Source: Acidimicrobiaceae bacterium
GTDB lineage: Bacteria > Actinomycetota > Acidimicrobiia > Acidimicrobiales > Palsa-688
Assembly: GCA_030838025.1 (NCBI GenBank)
Contig: JAUTXM010000503.1
Coordinates: 1 to 10,525, forward strand
Length of the DNA stretch: 10,525 nt
Direction of reading: 5' to 3'
Shown: positions 1-5,632 of the stretch, in pieces
How positions within the stretch are numbered: the stretch's first letter is position 1
Layout: each line of letters starts with the position of its first letter
Notes under the pieces: generated by a model
The model's input: only the letters and a program-made list of their open reading frames with translations
The model's database searches: none
Told to the model about the DNA's origin: nothing
Made by a program: the position numbers and the translations under genes

Positions 1-816
1 GCGCTCGGCGGCGGCCTCGGCCGTGGCTTGTTGGGCGGCGCGTTCCGCGGCGGCCCGTTCGGCGGCCGCCCGCTGGGCGTCCGCCCGCTGCGAGGCGGCT
101 CGCTCGGCCGCCGCCTGGGCGGCCCGCTGGGCATCGGCGCGTTCAGCCGACGCCCGCTGGGCCTCGGCCCGCAAGGCGTCGCGTTGGGCTTCAGCGCGTT
201 CGGCCGCTACCCGTACCGCATGTTCCTGGGCCGCTCGCCGGTCGGCCTCGCGCTGGGCGGTGGCGCGGTCGACCCCAGCTTCACGACGCTCGCTCGGCCC
301 GGTTTCGAATCGCTGCACCGGGGGCTGCGGTTCTGCGACGGATTGTGGTGCTCCTTGCTCGACCGCGGGCCGCTGGACGACCGCGCGTTCGGCTGCGGCC
401 CGTTCGGCTGCGGCCGCTTGCTGACTTACGGCGCGCTGGGTGTCGGCTCGCTGCGCCGCCGCTCGCTGCGCCGCGGCTCGCTCGGCCGCCGCTCGCGCGG
501 CCTGCTCGCGGGCGTCGGCCGCCCGTTGCGCGGCGGCGCGTTTGCCGGCCGCCCAACGACTGATCGGGCGACGGCCCTGCGACCCTTCGTCGCCTCCGTC
601 GTGGTCCGAGCGGCCCGGCGCCGTCCGCCCGACCGGCGGCCGCATCGGCTGGGGTATGGCCGGGCTTCCTACCGGCGGGGTGTAGTCGTTGTTTTGCGGT
701 TCATCGTTCGGACCCTCGTCGCCGGTGTAGTCGAACGGGCTGTTCTCGGTCGGCGACGGTTGGGGCCACGTGAGCCGGACCCGTAGATCATCGGGGGGTT
801 CGTCGTCAGCGTCCAT
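1..816 (-). CDS. Ala/Arg-rich helical repeat protein, N-terminal 272 residues (C-terminus beyond window)
   Basis: The minus strand is open from ATG at 816 to the left edge, 272 codons without a stop, so the gene is cut by the window. Residues 1-85 are acidic and rich in Pro, Asn and Gly (start MDADDEPPDD), probably disordered. Residues 88-150 and about 177-272 are almost only Ala, Arg, Glu and Gln in a five-residue pattern close to R-A-x-A-[E/Q]. A Pro-containing break at 150-176 separates the two blocks. No signal peptide or membrane helix is visible in this part. The ribosome site is weak (AGG directly before the ATG), so a short or absent leader is possible. Other frames also stay open here because of the base composition; this frame is preferred because it has one long uninterrupted reading with a coherent domain layout. 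I do not recognise the family. The composition recalls the helical rods of TolA-like or IF2 N-terminal regions, but that is only resemblance. Confidence 0.72.
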   Translation of the reverse strand, partial: MDADDEPPDDLRVRLTWPQPSPTENSPFDYTGDEGPNDEPQNNDYTPPVGSPAIPQPMRPPVGRTAPGRSDHDGGDEGSQGRRPISRWAAGKRAAAQRAADAREQAARAAAERAAAQRAAAQRADTQRAVSQQAAAAERAAAERAVVQRPAVEQGAPQSVAEPQPPVQRFETGPSERREAGVDRATAQREADRRAAQEHAVRVAAERAEAQRDALRAEAQRASAERADAQRAAQAAAERAASQRADAQRAAAERAAAERAAQQATAEAAAER

Positions 817-840
817 CCTGAGGCGAAGGGTATCGAAATT

Positions 841-855
841 GGTCGTGCCACAACC
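841..855. promoter_or_regulatory. imperfect palindrome in the divergent gap, possible operator
   Basis: The 126-bp gap between the divergent repeat-protein gene and the ligase gene contains GGTCGTG-C-CACAACC, a 7+1+7 palindrome with one mismatched pair. It lies 25 bp upstream of the ATG at 816, where a regulator could sit. No clear promoter hexamers were found for either gene, apart from a weak TACCCT on the minus strand close to the ATG. The regulatory role is inferred from position only. Confidence 0.2.
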
Positions 856-942
856 GACATTGGGGGAAGTGACTCTGCCGCCGCAGCTTCGTAGCAACGC
901 GTAGCGGCTCCCCGACGGCACGCCAGGACCCACACTGGTGCA

Positions 943-1968
943 GTGACGACACCTCCCCGCCTTCTTCCGATGTTGGCCGGCGGCAACGGAATCCCGCCCA
1001 ACCCCGGCGCACACCAGCTAGAGCCCAAGCTCGACGGCCAGAGGATTCTCGTCATCGTCGAGCCGACCGGCGTGACCGTAACCAATCGCCGGGGGGGCGA
1101 GGTCAGCAGCTATCCGGAACTGGCCGGCCTGGCTGACGCGCTGGCGCCTCACGCCGCGGTCCTCGACGGTGAAGTGGTGACCTTCAACGAGCGAGGCCAG
1201 ACCAGTTTCCAGCGCCTACAACGCCGAATGCATGTCGCCAAGCCGACCGTCGAACTCCTGGCCGACGTGCCGGCAGTGTTCGTCGCCTTCGACATCCTGT
1301 GGCTCGACGACGAGTGGCTCATCGGCTGCCCGCAGCACGAGCGAACCCGGATCCTTGGCACCCTAGGCCTGAACGGCCAGTCGTGGCAGACGGCGCCCAT
1401 CCTCGATGCCACACCCGCCGAGCTGGTCGAGGCCTGCCGCCAACTCGGGCTCGAGGGCTTCATGGCCAAAAGGCTGGACGCGCCCTACGAGCCCGGCAAG
1501 CGCTCACCGGCCTGGTCCAAGATCAAGTGTGGCCGGCGCCGCGAGTTCGTCGTGGGGGGCTGGTCCACCGGCCAGGGATCCCGCCACACGAGCATCGGAT
1601 CGCTCGCCCTGGGGTGTTACGACCTGACTGCCGACGACGCCGAGCGCCACGGCGGCTCGCCTCGGCTGTTCTACGTAGGCCAGGCCGGGTCGGGGCTCAA
1701 CGAGGACATGATCCGGCAACTGACCCGACTCTTCGCCCAGGTCCGGATTCCGGAGTCACCCTTCGTCAACCCTCCCAAACTGGCCCTGGCCTGGGTCCAA
1801 CCGTTGCTCGTCGTCGAGATCGCCTACACCGAGGTCACCGAAGCCGGCACCCTGCGCCAGCCGTCCATCAAAGGGTTGCGAACCGATGTCGTCGCCAGTG
1901 AGGTCACCTGGGACGACGAGATCGCGGAACGCTTTGGCGGGACCCCGCCTCCACCGGGACCCCCGTGA
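943..1968 (+). CDS. ATP-dependent DNA ligase, stand-alone LigC/LigD-ligase type
   Basis: 341 residues, the usual size for a minimal nucleotidyltransferase plus OB-fold ligase. Motif I is EPKLDGQR with the adenylated lysine at K29. Motif III is LDGE (74-77), IIIa is FDIL (116-119), IV is EGFMAKR (171-177) and V is WSKIK (191-195). The OB domain runs from about 197 to 330 and ends with a motif VI-like stretch (PSIKGLRTD, 307-315). The enzyme seals nicks through lysyl-AMP and DNA-adenylate intermediates. By analogy with bacterial LigC/LigD ligases its role is repair rather than replication. No primase-polymerase or phosphoesterase domain is fused, and no Ku gene is nearby. The GTG start puts PMLAG about ten residues in, typical of the family. 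AGGA at 925-928 is a distant, weak ribosome site. The C-terminal tail is Pro-rich (TPPPPGPP). Confidence 0.93.
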   Translation: MTTPPRLLPMLAGGNGIPPNPGAHQLEPKLDGQRILVIVEPTGVTVTNRRGGEVSSYPELAGLADALAPHAAVLDGEVVTFNERGQTSFQRLQRRMHVAKPTVELLADVPAVFVAFDILWLDDEWLIGCPQHERTRILGTLGLNGQSWQTAPILDATPAELVEACRQLGLEGFMAKRLDAPYEPGKRSPAWSKIKCGRRREFVVGGWSTGQGSRHTSIGSLALGCYDLTADDAERHGGSPRLFYVGQAGSGLNEDMIRQLTRLFAQVRIPESPFVNPPKLALAWVQPLLVVEIAYTEVTEAGTLRQPSIKGLRTDVVASEVTWDDEIAERFGGTPPPPGPP

Positions 1969-2015
1969 GGGTCGTGTAACCCACCGCCCTGCGATCAGTC
2001 GCCGGGCGCTGCGCG

Positions 2016-2042
2016 TTGCGGCAACGGCGCCACTGGTAGTCT
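2016..2042 (+). promoter_or_regulatory. possible promoter of the small membrane protein gene
   Basis: TTGCGG (2016-2021) and TAGTCT (2037-2042) resemble actinobacterial -35 and TANNNT -10 elements. They lie in the 139-bp gap after the ligase gene. The spacer is 15 bp, shorter than the usual 17-18, which lowers confidence. Transcription would start about 60 bp before the GTG at 2108. GTTGC-G-GCAAC (2015-2025) is a small palindrome overlapping the -35. Confidence 0.25.
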
Positions 2043-2107
2043 GCGCCTTCGCCAGAGGACCCGTGGTGCCGGAAGGCACGACACCTCTTCAAAACGAGAG
2101 GCTGTCC

Positions 2108-2458
2108 GTGTCCACTGCTCCTGACGCTACGTCGATGAAGGCCGCCCACGAGGCCCGCGATCTCCTGTCCGATGACGGCCTCTACAAGCTGATTGCCGCG
2201 GGGATGATCGCTGGCACCCCCATCCTGTTCGTCGTCGCGGTGCTGATCTCGTACCTCTCCGGTGTCGGCGTTGGCAACGCGTTGGCCATTGCGGTGATCC
2301 CGGCCATGTTCGGCGGGGTGACCTTTGGCGGCTTCGTCGTGTTGATGGGCCACCTCCAGCGTGAGGATCAGGTCGACGCCGCCGCTCGTGCCACCCGGCG
2401 GGCCCTCACGATCGCCACGCGGGACGCGACAGCCGCCCGCGCCCCGGCCATCGCCTGA
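2108..2458 (+). CDS. small membrane protein with two transmembrane helices, unknown function
   Basis: 116 residues. The frame is open further upstream, but the start is placed at GTG 2108 because GAGAGG (2096-2101) sits six bases before it and the upstream residues look random. The order is a hydrophilic N-terminus (1-27), two hydrophobic helices at about 28-50 and 57-80 joined by a short Gly/Val turn (SGVGVGN), and a charged, Ala/Arg-rich amphipathic tail (83-116). Both ends are predicted on the same side, probably the cytoplasm because the tail is Arg-rich. The second helix is rich in small residues (MFGGVTFGGF), which would suit helix packing. There is no enzymatic motif and I do not recognise a family. 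It is separated from the ligase by 139 bp with its own possible promoter, so it is probably a single-gene transcript. Confidence 0.78.
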   Translation: MSTAPDATSMKAAHEARDLLSDDGLYKLIAAGMIAGTPILFVVAVLISYLSGVGVGNALAIAVIPAMFGGVTFGGFVVLMGHLQREDQVDAAARATRRALTIATRDATAARAPAIA

Positions 2459-2481
2459 CCGTCGGGTGGCGCGCCCGGTTG

Positions 2482-2503
2482 CCTGCCGCGAGCAGGCGGC
2501 AGG
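2482..2503. terminator. hairpin downstream of the small membrane protein gene
   Basis: A perfect 8-bp stem CCTGCCGC/GCGGCAGG with a 6-nt loop lies 23 bp after the stop codon at 2458. No T-run follows, so it is an intrinsic-like terminator only by position and stem strength. Confidence 0.4.
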
Positions 2504-2523
2504 ACGCCGTCGGCCCGAATCGA

Positions 2524-2598
2524 TTGGCAGTTTGGCGGACTGTGTCAGTTTTGCCGTCCGAAGTCCGGGAGAACTGACAAAGCCCGGAGAACTGCCAA
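2524..2598. repeat. long nested imperfect palindrome between convergent genes
   Basis: Outer arms TTGGCAGTT (2524-2532) and AACTGCCAA (2590-2598) and inner arms TGTCAGTT (2543-2550) and AACTGACA (2572-2579) are perfect inverted repeats. The 10-nt segments between them are equal in length on both sides and partly complementary. The whole folds in register as a 27-position stem with about 22 Watson-Crick pairs. The two left arms also resemble each other directly, as do the two right arms (CCGGGAGAACTGACA and CCGGAGAACTGCCA). It may be a terminator, a REP-like element or a decayed mini inverted-repeat element. No target-site duplication is evident. Confidence 0.6.
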
Positions 2599-2604
2599 CC
2601 GTTA

Positions 2605-2640
2605 GGCGCGGGTCGGTCGCAGCCGACCCGACCCGGCGCC
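2605..2640 (-). terminator. nested GC hairpin just downstream of the minus-strand GT2 gene
   Basis: An inner stem CGGGTCGG/CCGACCCG (2609-2616 with 2623-2630, 6-nt loop) is enclosed by GGCGC (2605-2609) and GCGCC (2636-2640). The outer and inner stems share base 2609, so they compete by one pair. It begins about 9 bp past the stop codon of the glycosyltransferase gene that ends at 2649. There is no T-run, as is common in high-GC bacteria. Confidence 0.45.
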
Positions 2641-2648
2641 TCACAAGC

Positions 2649-3386
2649 TCAGCGGCGCGGGCGCAACTGGGTCAGGCTCTCCTGCCAGAGAACGATCCGG
2701 AGCTTGGCTAATCCGGCCAGTGACCGGGGAATGCGCTTGATGATCGGGGTTCGCGGTGGGCGGGTGTCGCGGACCGTCACGCCGAGTTCGGCAACTTGGT
2801 GACCGGCCCGCTCCGTCCGGAGGATCAGTTCGGTGTCGAACAGATCGTCACCGAACTTGCATTCGGCGACAATGGGAGCCAGGACAGCGCGTCGCAACAC
2901 CTTCATGCCGTGGGTGTCGCTCACCCGCAGGCCAAAACCCAGGCGCAGCACCAACGAGAACGCCGCGGTCACGACGCGACGCCCGAGCGGCCGGGTGTCG
3001 TCGGCGCCGGCGCTGCGCTTGCTGGCAACCACCGCCGCCGGGCCGCCCGCCGCCTCCACGAGGTCGAGGGCTGCGTCGAGGAACGACAGGTCGATGTAGT
3101 CGACGTCGAAGTTGGCGACGAACTCGCCCAGGGCGGCAAGGAAACCGGCGCGCAGCGCTCGCCCGTAATCGGCGCGCTCGGCCGAGAGCGTCCTCACTTC
3201 CTCGAACTGGGATGACAGATCGTTGGCCAAGGCGCCGGTCGCGTCGCTCGACCCGTTTTCGCATACGATGACCTCGAACGGCCGCTCACGGGCCCGGAGC
3301 CCCTTGACCAGATCGACGATCGCCGCTTCGAGATAGTCCTGCTCGTTGTGAGCCGGCACGACGACCGAGAGCACTACCCCCACCAA
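2649..3386 (-). CDS. family 2 glycosyltransferase, polyprenyl-phosphate sugar synthase-like
   Basis: 245 residues from the outermost plausible start (TTG 3386). GTG at 3383 or 3374 is equally possible, and 3374 would give the family-typical opening MLSVVVPAHNE. The GT-A fold shows VVVPAHNE (8-15), the nucleotide-binding ENGSSDAT (43-50), the metal-site FDVDYID (93-99, D94 and D96), DTHGMKVLRR (157-166) and DLFDTELILR (181-190). This order matches dolichyl/polyprenyl-phosphate hexose synthases, which move a sugar from a nucleotide donor to a lipid phosphate at the inner membrane face. There is no C-terminal membrane domain; the tail is basic (IIKRIPRSLAGLAKLR), suited to membrane association. 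Donor sugar and lipid are unknown. The gene diverges from the Lnt gene. In mycobacteria the polyprenol-phosphate-mannose synthase Ppm1 carries an Lnt domain, so the linkage may be meaningful. Confidence 0.85.
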   Translation of the reverse strand: MVGVVLSVVVPAHNEQDYLEAAIVDLVKGLRARERPFEVIVCENGSSDATGALANDLSSQFEEVRTLSAERADYGRALRAGFLAALGEFVANFDVDYIDLSFLDAALDLVEAAGGPAAVVASKRSAGADDTRPLGRRVVTAAFSLVLRLGFGLRVSDTHGMKVLRRAVLAPIVAECKFGDDLFDTELILRTERAGHQVAELGVTVRDTRPPRTPIIKRIPRSLAGLAKLRIVLWQESLTQLRPRR

Positions 3387-3415
3387 GAAACGTCGATCGG
3401 CAGGGCCGCCCTCAT

Positions 3416-5035
3416 GTGTCCACGGTAGCGGTCGACCGCACCGATTGGTTCACGGTGCCGTCAACCGACAACATGACGCTCATCGCCCCCTCCGACCAGT
3501 CACGTTTCCCGGTGGCCGTCGGGATTGCCCTGGGCAGTGGCGTGGCGATCGCCCTGTCACTGCCGCCGTTCGGCTGGTGGCCCCTCGCCGTCATGGGGCT
3601 TGGAGCCGTGGCCGCGGTGCTCTATCAGCGTCCGCCGGCTCGCCGGGCAACGCTGGGAGCGGCGGTCGGACTCGGCCAGTACGCCATCGGACTGTGGTGG
3701 GTAACGGAGTTCAACGTGGGCGGGTACGTGGCCCTTCTGGTGCTGTCGATGGCGTTCACGGCGGCGGCCGGGGCGGCGGTCGGCTCGCGGCGGCGCGCCG
3801 GGGTGCTGGTCGGGCTGCCCGCGGCGCTGATGGCGAGCGACTGGGCCCGCGGCCACTTCCCCTTCGGCGGCCTTCCCTTGGGCGGGCTGGCGTTGGGGCA
3901 GGCGGCAGGACCGCTGGTCCCGGTGGCCCGGTTGGGCGGCCCACTGCTTGTCACCGGCGTGACCGCGGCCGCCGGGGCCGGTCTTGCGACGATCCTCGCG
4001 GGCGCCCGAAGCGCTGGCCGCCAATGGGGTTCGGGCGGTGGCGCCCATGCCGACGACCGCCCGTCCGGTCGTCGGCATGGAGTCTTCGGCCGCCAGGCAG
4101 TCGCGGGCGCCATGGCGCTGGCCGTGGTCGGGCTCCTCGTCGCCGCGGGACGCCTCGGCCCCGACGGGGCGGGCACGGGCGTCCGGCCTGCCATCGCGGT
4201 GGCGACCATTCAGGGCGGGGGCGTCCGGGGGTTGCATGCCGGCGACGTCGACCCCGAGGTGGTCTTCCGCCGGCAGGTCGACCTGTCGGACACGCTTCGT
4301 GGGCCCTTCGACCTGGTGGTGTGGCCCGAGGACGTCGTCCGGGTCGATGCTCCGATCGCTTCGACGCCCGAGGGGGCCGAGGTGGGTCGCCTGGCCACTC
4401 GTCTGGGAGCGACCGTGGTGGCGGGCGTCGTCGAGGACGTGGGAACCGGCCGGTTCCGAAATGCCGCCGTCGCCTGGTCGCCCGCGGGGGTGATCGTGGC
4501 GCGCTACGACAAGGTCCATCGGGTGCCATTCGGCGAGTACATCCCCGGTCGGGGTCTGTTCCGTCACGTGGCCAACCTGGACCTGGTGCCGCGCGACGCC
4601 ATCGCGGGCCGCGGTCCGGGGGTGTTGAGCACGCCCGCCGGGCCGCTGGGGACGGTGATCTCCTACGAGGTGTTCTTCGAGGATCGGGCTCGTTCCGCCA
4701 TCCATGCAGGCGGCGAAGTGCTGGTGGTGCCCACCAATGCCTCCTCCTACCGGACCAGCCAGGTGCCGTCACAAGAGGTGGCGGCGGCCCAGCTCCGGGC
4801 GTGGGAGACGGGCCGCGATACCGTCCAGGCGGCGCCGACGGGATACAGCGCCTTGATAGACCACGACGGCCGGGTTCTGGCTCGCAGCACCCTGGGGCGC
4901 CCGCAGGCGATCTCGGGAGTGCTGACCCTGCGCCACGGCCAAACGTTGTTCGTGCGTCTGGGCGACCTCCCGGTCCTCGTCCTGGCACTGCTCGGCCTCA
5001 TCGCTGCGATCCGACTCGCCCCGCGCCCCAGATAG
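3416..5035 (+). CDS. lnt: apolipoprotein N-acyltransferase (Lnt), cysteine-free variant
   Basis: 539 residues from GTG 3416. ATG 3473 (residue 20) is a good alternative because the first helix begins only near residue 31; neither has a clear ribosome site. Hydrophobic helices fill about 31-195, a charged Arg/Gly-rich linker follows (196-228), then a helix (228-244), a nitrilase-fold domain (about 257-505) and a last helix (514-532). This is the Lnt layout. Lnt transfers a fatty acyl chain from phospholipid to the N-terminal Cys of lipoproteins on the outer membrane face. Expected residues present are WPE (E305), RYDKVH (K366) and PFGEYIPGR (E374). The nucleophile site reads ISYEVFF, with Ser416 where the family has Cys, and the protein contains no Cys at all. 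The family assignment is firm; acyltransferase activity is uncertain. The stop at 5035 is close to the phosphatase frame, suggesting co-transcription. Confidence 0.9.
   Translation: MSTVAVDRTDWFTVPSTDNMTLIAPSDQSRFPVAVGIALGSGVAIALSLPPFGWWPLAVMGLGAVAAVLYQRPPARRATLGAAVGLGQYAIGLWWVTEFNVGGYVALLVLSMAFTAAAGAAVGSRRRAGVLVGLPAALMASDWARGHFPFGGLPLGGLALGQAAGPLVPVARLGGPLLVTGVTAAAGAGLATILAGARSAGRQWGSGGGAHADDRPSGRRHGVFGRQAVAGAMALAVVGLLVAAGRLGPDGAGTGVRPAIAVATIQGGGVRGLHAGDVDPEVVFRRQVDLSDTLRGPFDLVVWPEDVVRVDAPIASTPEGAEVGRLATRLGATVVAGVVEDVGTGRFRNAAVAWSPAGVIVARYDKVHRVPFGEYIPGRGLFRHVANLDLVPRDAIAGRGPGVLSTPAGPLGTVISYEVFFEDRARSAIHAGGEVLVVPTNASSYRTSQVPSQEVAAAQLRAWETGRDTVQAAPTGYSALIDHDGRVLARSTLGRPQAISGVLTLRHGQTLFVRLGDLPVLVLALLGLIAAIRLAPRPR
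4045..4080. repeat. perfect 15-bp inverted repeat inside lnt
   Basis: Arms 4045-4059 and 4066-4080 are exact reverse complements (left arm begins CCATGCCGACGACC), separated by a 6-nt loop. The repeat encodes about residues 210-222 (AHADDRPSGRRHG) in the hydrophilic linker before the last pre-nitrilase helix. At this base composition a stem of this length and short loop is not expected by chance. It would form a very stable hairpin in DNA or mRNA. Possible explanations are an intragenic palindromic element or a structure that slows translation. Confidence 0.7.
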
Positions 5036-5052
5036 CGTCTTTTCCCATCCCT

Positions 5053-5589
5053 ATCCACATCCTCCTCGTCTGCACCGCCAACCAATGCCGATCGCCGATG
5101 GGTGAGGCATTGCTCCGCCGTCGGTTGGACGAGCGTGGGATCGACGCCGTGGTCACCTCGGCCGGGTTGCTGCGGGGCGGCGCAGCGGCCACCGAAGCGG
5201 CGGTCGAGGCCATGGCCGCCGAGGGGCTGGACATCTCGGGACACCGCAGCCGGCAGGTGACGCCCGAGCTCATTGCCGAGGCCGATCTGGTCGTGGCGAT
5301 GGCGCGCCAGCACCTGATCGAGATGACGCTCATGGCACCGGACGCGTGGCCCCGCATGTTTCAGGCGGTCGACCTGGTCCGGCGGGGCGAGGAGGCGGGC
5401 CGACGGCCCGAGGAGCAGTCCTTCGCCGACTGGCTGGCCGCGCTCGGTGAGGGACGGACCCCTTCGGACGTCTTGGCCGCCAGCCTTCGCGACGACGTCG
5501 CCGACCCGGTCGGGCAATCAGCTGCGGTTTACAGGCGCACCAAGGTGTTGCTCGACGACCTCATGACCCGCCTGGCGGCCCTGGTCTGA
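5053..5589 (+). CDS. low-molecular-weight protein tyrosine phosphatase
   Basis: About 178 residues if translation begins at ATC 5053 (xHILLVCTANQCRSP). The P-loop C-x5-R-S is C7-TANQC-R13-S14, within the family pattern LLVCTANQCRSPMGEALL. The general-acid loop DPVG is at 151-154. The enzyme removes phosphate from tyrosine through a phospho-Cys intermediate; arsenate reductases share this fold. Next to envelope glycosyltransferases, family members often control polysaccharide export kinases, but no tyrosine kinase is in the window. Residues 105-148 form a charged segment longer than in minimal family members. Oddity: in this frame there is no ATG, GTG or TTG between the lnt stop and the active-site Cys, nor any for a long way upstream. 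ATC 5047, ATC 5053, or ATA 5032 overlapping the lnt stop as ATAG are the only near candidates, so the start is uncertain. A one-base difference would make 5053 an ATG and give MHILLVC. Confidence 0.85.
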   Translation: MHILLVCTANQCRSPMGEALLRRRLDERGIDAVVTSAGLLRGGAAATEAAVEAMAAEGLDISGHRSRQVTPELIAEADLVVAMARQHLIEMTLMAPDAWPRMFQAVDLVRRGEEAGRRPEEQSFADWLAALGEGRTPSDVLAASLRDDVADPVGQSAAVYRRTKVLLDDLMTRLAALV

Positions 5590-5616
5590 GCGGGTCGGGA
5601 CGGCGTGGACAGCCGC

Positions 5617-5622
5617 TAGGCT
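5617..5622 (+). promoter_or_regulatory. possible -10 element before the GT4-methyltransferase-toroid operon
   Basis: TAGGCT fits the actinobacterial TANNNT -10 and lies 10 bp before the ATG at 5633, which has no ribosome site. This would give a transcript with a very short leader. I see no convincing -35. The gap after the phosphatase gene is only 43 bp, so read-through from lnt is also possible. Confidence 0.3.
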
Positions 5623-5632
5623 GCCCACTTCT

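Noticed and set aside
28..786. Long open plus-strand frames rich in Gly/Arg/Ala opposite the left-edge gene
   Set aside because: They mirror the Ala/Arg repeat gene on the minus strand; their composition is that of an antisense frame and no start or domain supports them.
1886..2107. N-terminal extension of the small membrane protein from 1886
   Set aside because: It overlaps the ligase C-terminus out of frame and has random-looking sequence; GTG 2108 has a good ribosome site.
3428..3439. Perfect 12-bp palindrome GCGGTCGACCGC between the GT2 and lnt starts
   Set aside because: At this GC content several perfect 12-bp palindromes are expected by chance in 10 kb, so position alone is not enough to call an operator.
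3557..4988. Long minus-strand open frames across lnt
   Set aside because: Shadow frames with Pro/Arg-rich random sequence opposite a well-supported coding gene.
3445..5046. Long plus-strand frame leading into the phosphatase
   Set aside because: It runs out of frame through lnt; only the part after about 5047 has phosphatase motifs. Its openness is a composition effect, and it hides the missing start codon.
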